Below, piece by piece: positions 61,428-64,000 of a stretch of DNA of 64,000 nucleotides. The stretch lies in NCBI RefSeq assembly GCF_029784155.1, contig NC_073693.1, forward strand, positions 159,159,519 through 159,223,518, in the 5' to 3' direction. The stretch comes from Uranotaenia lowii (taxonomy: Eukaryota; Arthropoda; Insecta; Diptera; Culicidae). Position numbers and translations under genes: made by a program. The notes beneath the pieces were generated by a model. That model was not told the DNA's origin, searched no databases, and saw nothing but the letters and a program-made list of their open reading frames with translations. Within the stretch, counting starts at the first letter, position 1; every line of letters begins with the position of its first letter.

Positions 61428-64000
61428 TTAATTGTAGAAGTACGGGTTGTATCTCTCTGGCATCCGGCGGATACGAGTTGACCGCCGAAGAATGCTTGAT
61501 GGCCTCGTTCGTTGTCGGCGTTGTGGTGGAATCGTAGCTGATGGTGCTGTTTGTTGAACCTCAGGTGTTGCTGGATTTTCGCCGAGATCGAAGTCTTGGA
61601 GCAGGATGTGCAGAGGCAGCTTGACCTCCGATGCAGCTTCTTCCGGGTAGGCCTCGACTTTTGAGTCCCCCGAGCACGAAGATGGTTTGCATGTGACTTG
61701 ATGAGCCGCTTCTTTTCTTCCACCCACACGTTGTAGTTAACAGTACCGACGCGTTCAATAATGGTGCCAATCAGCCAGACGAGCTTCGCTTGAATCAAAA
61801 TGCTGGCGTAGACAGGGTCTCCTTTCTCGAACTGTCGCTTTTGAGCCCCGTGCCTTCGGTTAAACTGCTCTTCTTGGAGTTGGTTTCGCTAAAATGGTGT
61901 TGTTCGCTCTGAACCTGGCTTGAGCAAGTCCAGAGTTGTACGGTGTTTCCTCCCCATCAAAATTTCAGCAGGCGATAGACCATTAGGTGCTGACTTGTTG
62001 GGAGTAGCACGGTAAGCAGCCAAAAATATTTGCAGTGATCGTGTGATGGAGTTGTGTGTTTCAGGCATAATCTTCCTCAGGCTCCGAATGTTTCCACAAG
62101 CAACTCGGTAGTCACTTTGGCGAAAATCGATGAAGTTCGAAGGATTTCAGGCCATTTGCTGTAGGAGTCGATGATCACCAAAAAGTAATGACCTTCAACT
62201 GGGCCCGCGTAATCTATGTGGAGCCGTTGCCGAGGACGACTTGATTTGGGCCAGGATGACAGCAAAGTTTTAGTAGGAGCCTTCGCGACAGCAGCGCAAG
62301 CTCGGCAGGATCGTACGAAGTCTTCGACATCTTGGTCTACTCCAGGCCAGTAGACGTAGCTACGCATCACCGCTTTCATTCTATCTTGTCCCGGATGACC
62401 ATGGTGGAGTGCCTTGAGAATCTGTTGATGATAAATATGCGGAACAACAACTCGATCTGCTAGCCTGAGGCACTCGCGAACTACAGATAGTGCATCTTTG
62501 CGAGCGTAGAATGGACGAATAGAATCTTCAACCTGCTTCACTGGCTTGGCCACGATGACTGGACGAATTTGATGATTGTTTGAAGAGTTTTGTCCTTGAT
62601 TGTAGCCGCTTGTAGATGCTTGAAGTTGATTGGTAAAACGTTTATTGCCGCATCGATCGTAGCAGTAATTTCCCCCTCTAGATGAACGGAAGCAATCACG
62701 AAATCCTCTTCAGGTTTGATTTTGGTATCAATGAGCCGGGAAAGCACGTCAGCATAGCCGAAGTCATCAGTTGAAATGTGCTTTATTTCGAAGTCGTACG
62801 ACAGAAGAATGAGCGCCCACCGTTGTAGGCGATTGGTGGTGTGCACAGGAATTCCTTTTTTTGAACCCAATACGGCGAGCAGAGGCTTGTGGTCGGTGTG
62901 CAAGGTGAATTTTCTACCGTAAATGAAGCGGTGGAATTTGGTGACTCCGAATATTAGCGCCAACGCCTCCTTTTCCACTTGGCCGTACCCTTGCTCGGCC
63001 TTGGTGAATGATCGAGATGCATGACACACGACTTCCACTGACCCATCATCGTATTTATGCATTAAGCAAGCGCCTACGCCGTAGTTGGATGCATCTGCAG
63101 CAACAATGGTCTCCACAGCAGGATCGTAGTGAGCAAGCAGTAAATCAAAACGTAAAGGATCTTGAACTGCTCGAAAAAATTCTGACATTTTTCGTCCCAG
63201 TGCCATTTGGTGTCTTTGCGCAGAAGGACATCGAGTGGATGGCGAAGATCGTGCATGTTGCGAACGAATTTCCCATAAAAATTGATGGCACCAAGGAAAG
63301 AACGCAAACTGCTGACGTCATGCGGAGGTGGCATGCTACAAATTGCTGCAGTCTTTTCCGGATCAGGCTTGATTCCTCGCTTGTTGATGATGAAACCAAG
63401 GTAGTGTATCTACGACATGAAAAAGGAGCATTTCTCGATCCGCAGGGTAAATCCCCACTCCTGAATGCGCTCCAGAGCCTTGAGAAGGGGAGAACGATGT
63501 CCTTCCGGTGTCCGGCCGTGGACAAGCACATCGTCGAGGTAAGTCTCAACCCCCTCGAGTCCTGCAACCATTGCGTCGACGAGATTCTGGAAGGTCCCAG
63601 GAGCTGACTTCACACCCGGTGGCAAACGATTAAATTCAAAAAGGCCAAGATGTGTGTTGATGGTGAGAAATTATCGCGATTCCTTCTCCACAGGTACCTG
63701 CAGGTAGGCGTTCGACAGGTCAATGTGCGAAAAAATATTGCTCCCCGAAAGCTTGGCGAAAATTTCTTCAGGAAGTGGCAGCGAATGATGGTTGGGCTGA
63801 ATGGCACTGTTCAGACCGGTGGAATATTTTGTCTGCACACACACGTATTTTGCACGGCTCGCCATTGATCGACTTCTTCCTAACTGCGACTATAGGTGCA
63901 GCCCAATCCGAAAACTCCACAGGCGAGATGATGCCCAACGACTCTAGGCGATTTAGCTCGAGCTCGATCGACTGCAATGCGGCAAACGGCACAGGTCTTT
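61428..64000 (-). pseudogene. Ty3/gypsy pol (RT, RNase H, integrase), broken
   Basis: Order on the minus strand, partial at the window end. RT: a start-side segment LNRLESLGIISPVEFSDWAA, palm FSHIDLSNAYLQVPVE, the active site ETYLDDVLVHG (near 63530), then LRSFLGAINFYGKFVRN. RNase H: ADASNYGVGACL and LHTDHKPLLAVLG. Integrase: an HHCC zinc finger (HHGHPGQ.. and CRACAAV near 62300) and the first catalytic Asp in HIDYAGPVEG. After VETFG the frame hits a stop at the joint to a LRKIMPE segment. The stretch that should hold the second Asp and the Glu is absent, so about 60 codons are deleted near 62080 and the integrase is dead. Further frameshifts occur near 63870, 63410, 63190, 62545 and 61800. 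The tail ends RRSTRIRRMPERYNPYFYN. PR is outside the window. Confidence 0.92.

Larger units (their letters stand above)
58982..64000 (-). mobile_element. Ty3/gypsy retrotransposon, 5' part outside the window
   Basis: On the minus strand: pol (64000 to 61428), a polypurine tract AAGGGGGAGG, then a 3' LTR opening TGTTGGACCC at 61419. The LTR is split at 61249 by the element 59031-61248 and resumes at 59030, ending ATCTACAACA at 58982. The rejoined LTR would be about 216 bp. The 5' LTR, gag and protease lie beyond 64000. Confidence 0.88.

Overview
The window looks like an AT-rich, repeat-rich insect genome segment, most likely from a culicid mosquito. That is an inference from four things: an RTE-clade retrotransposon family, a mariner of the D37E type known from mosquitoes, abundant TA-flanked miniature elements, and one interrupted host gene with canonical GT..AG introns. 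There are no bacterial signatures. I cannot name the species.

Host gene. One gene is supported, on the minus strand. Four exons (51537-51737, 51361-51429, 37404-37513, 27913-28127) join in compatible phase and encode the cysteine-rich neck, TM1 to TM4 and second extracellular loop of a class C GPCR, probably of the GPR158/Smog-like orphan group. Upstream (N-terminal) exons and the TM5-TM7 exons were not found in the window. Introns of about 13.8 kb and 9.3 kb hold most of the mobile DNA between 28 and 51 kb. The 9.3 kb intron carries a 20-nt perfectly complementary pair, extendable to a 23-bp helix, about 130-150 nt inside its two splice sites. I think this is the most interesting signal in the window.

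Layout. 1-8 kb: two ATGTCTC (7 bp) satellite arrays flank and truncate a decayed RTE element, followed by a 31/32-bp tandem repeat. 8-11 kb: a 2.9 kb TIR element with TA flanks. 15.7-20.5 kb: a perfect 42-bp palindrome with 8-bp duplications, then a 13-bp satellite in three blocks separated by copies of one miniature element. 22.6-24 kb: a complete but dead D37E mariner. 25-27 kb: a degenerate copia-like LTR pair. 29.5-33.8 kb: a palindromic repeat with a nested miniature element, a 164-bp minisatellite and an R1/LOA/I-type RT remnant. 39-43.7 kb: a 5'-inverted (twin-primed) RTE copy, a Jockey/CR1-type RT remnant and a small LTR element. 46.6-51.3 kb: a complete SINE with 21-bp duplications, a 1.6 kb palindromic TA element and a 1.8 kb TTAA-flanked piggyBac-like element.

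51.9-64 kb is a nest of insertions. A palindromic element with tRNA-like arms is split by a 5.95 kb non-coding LTR element, which itself contains an intact-looking RTE ORF2. Beside it, a Ty3/gypsy element (pol on minus, running off the window end) has its 3' LTR split by a second non-autonomous LTR element with 820-bp LTRs.

The mobile elements do not form a pathway. What they record is the order of insertions, which can be read from target-site duplications and from one paralogous empty site.
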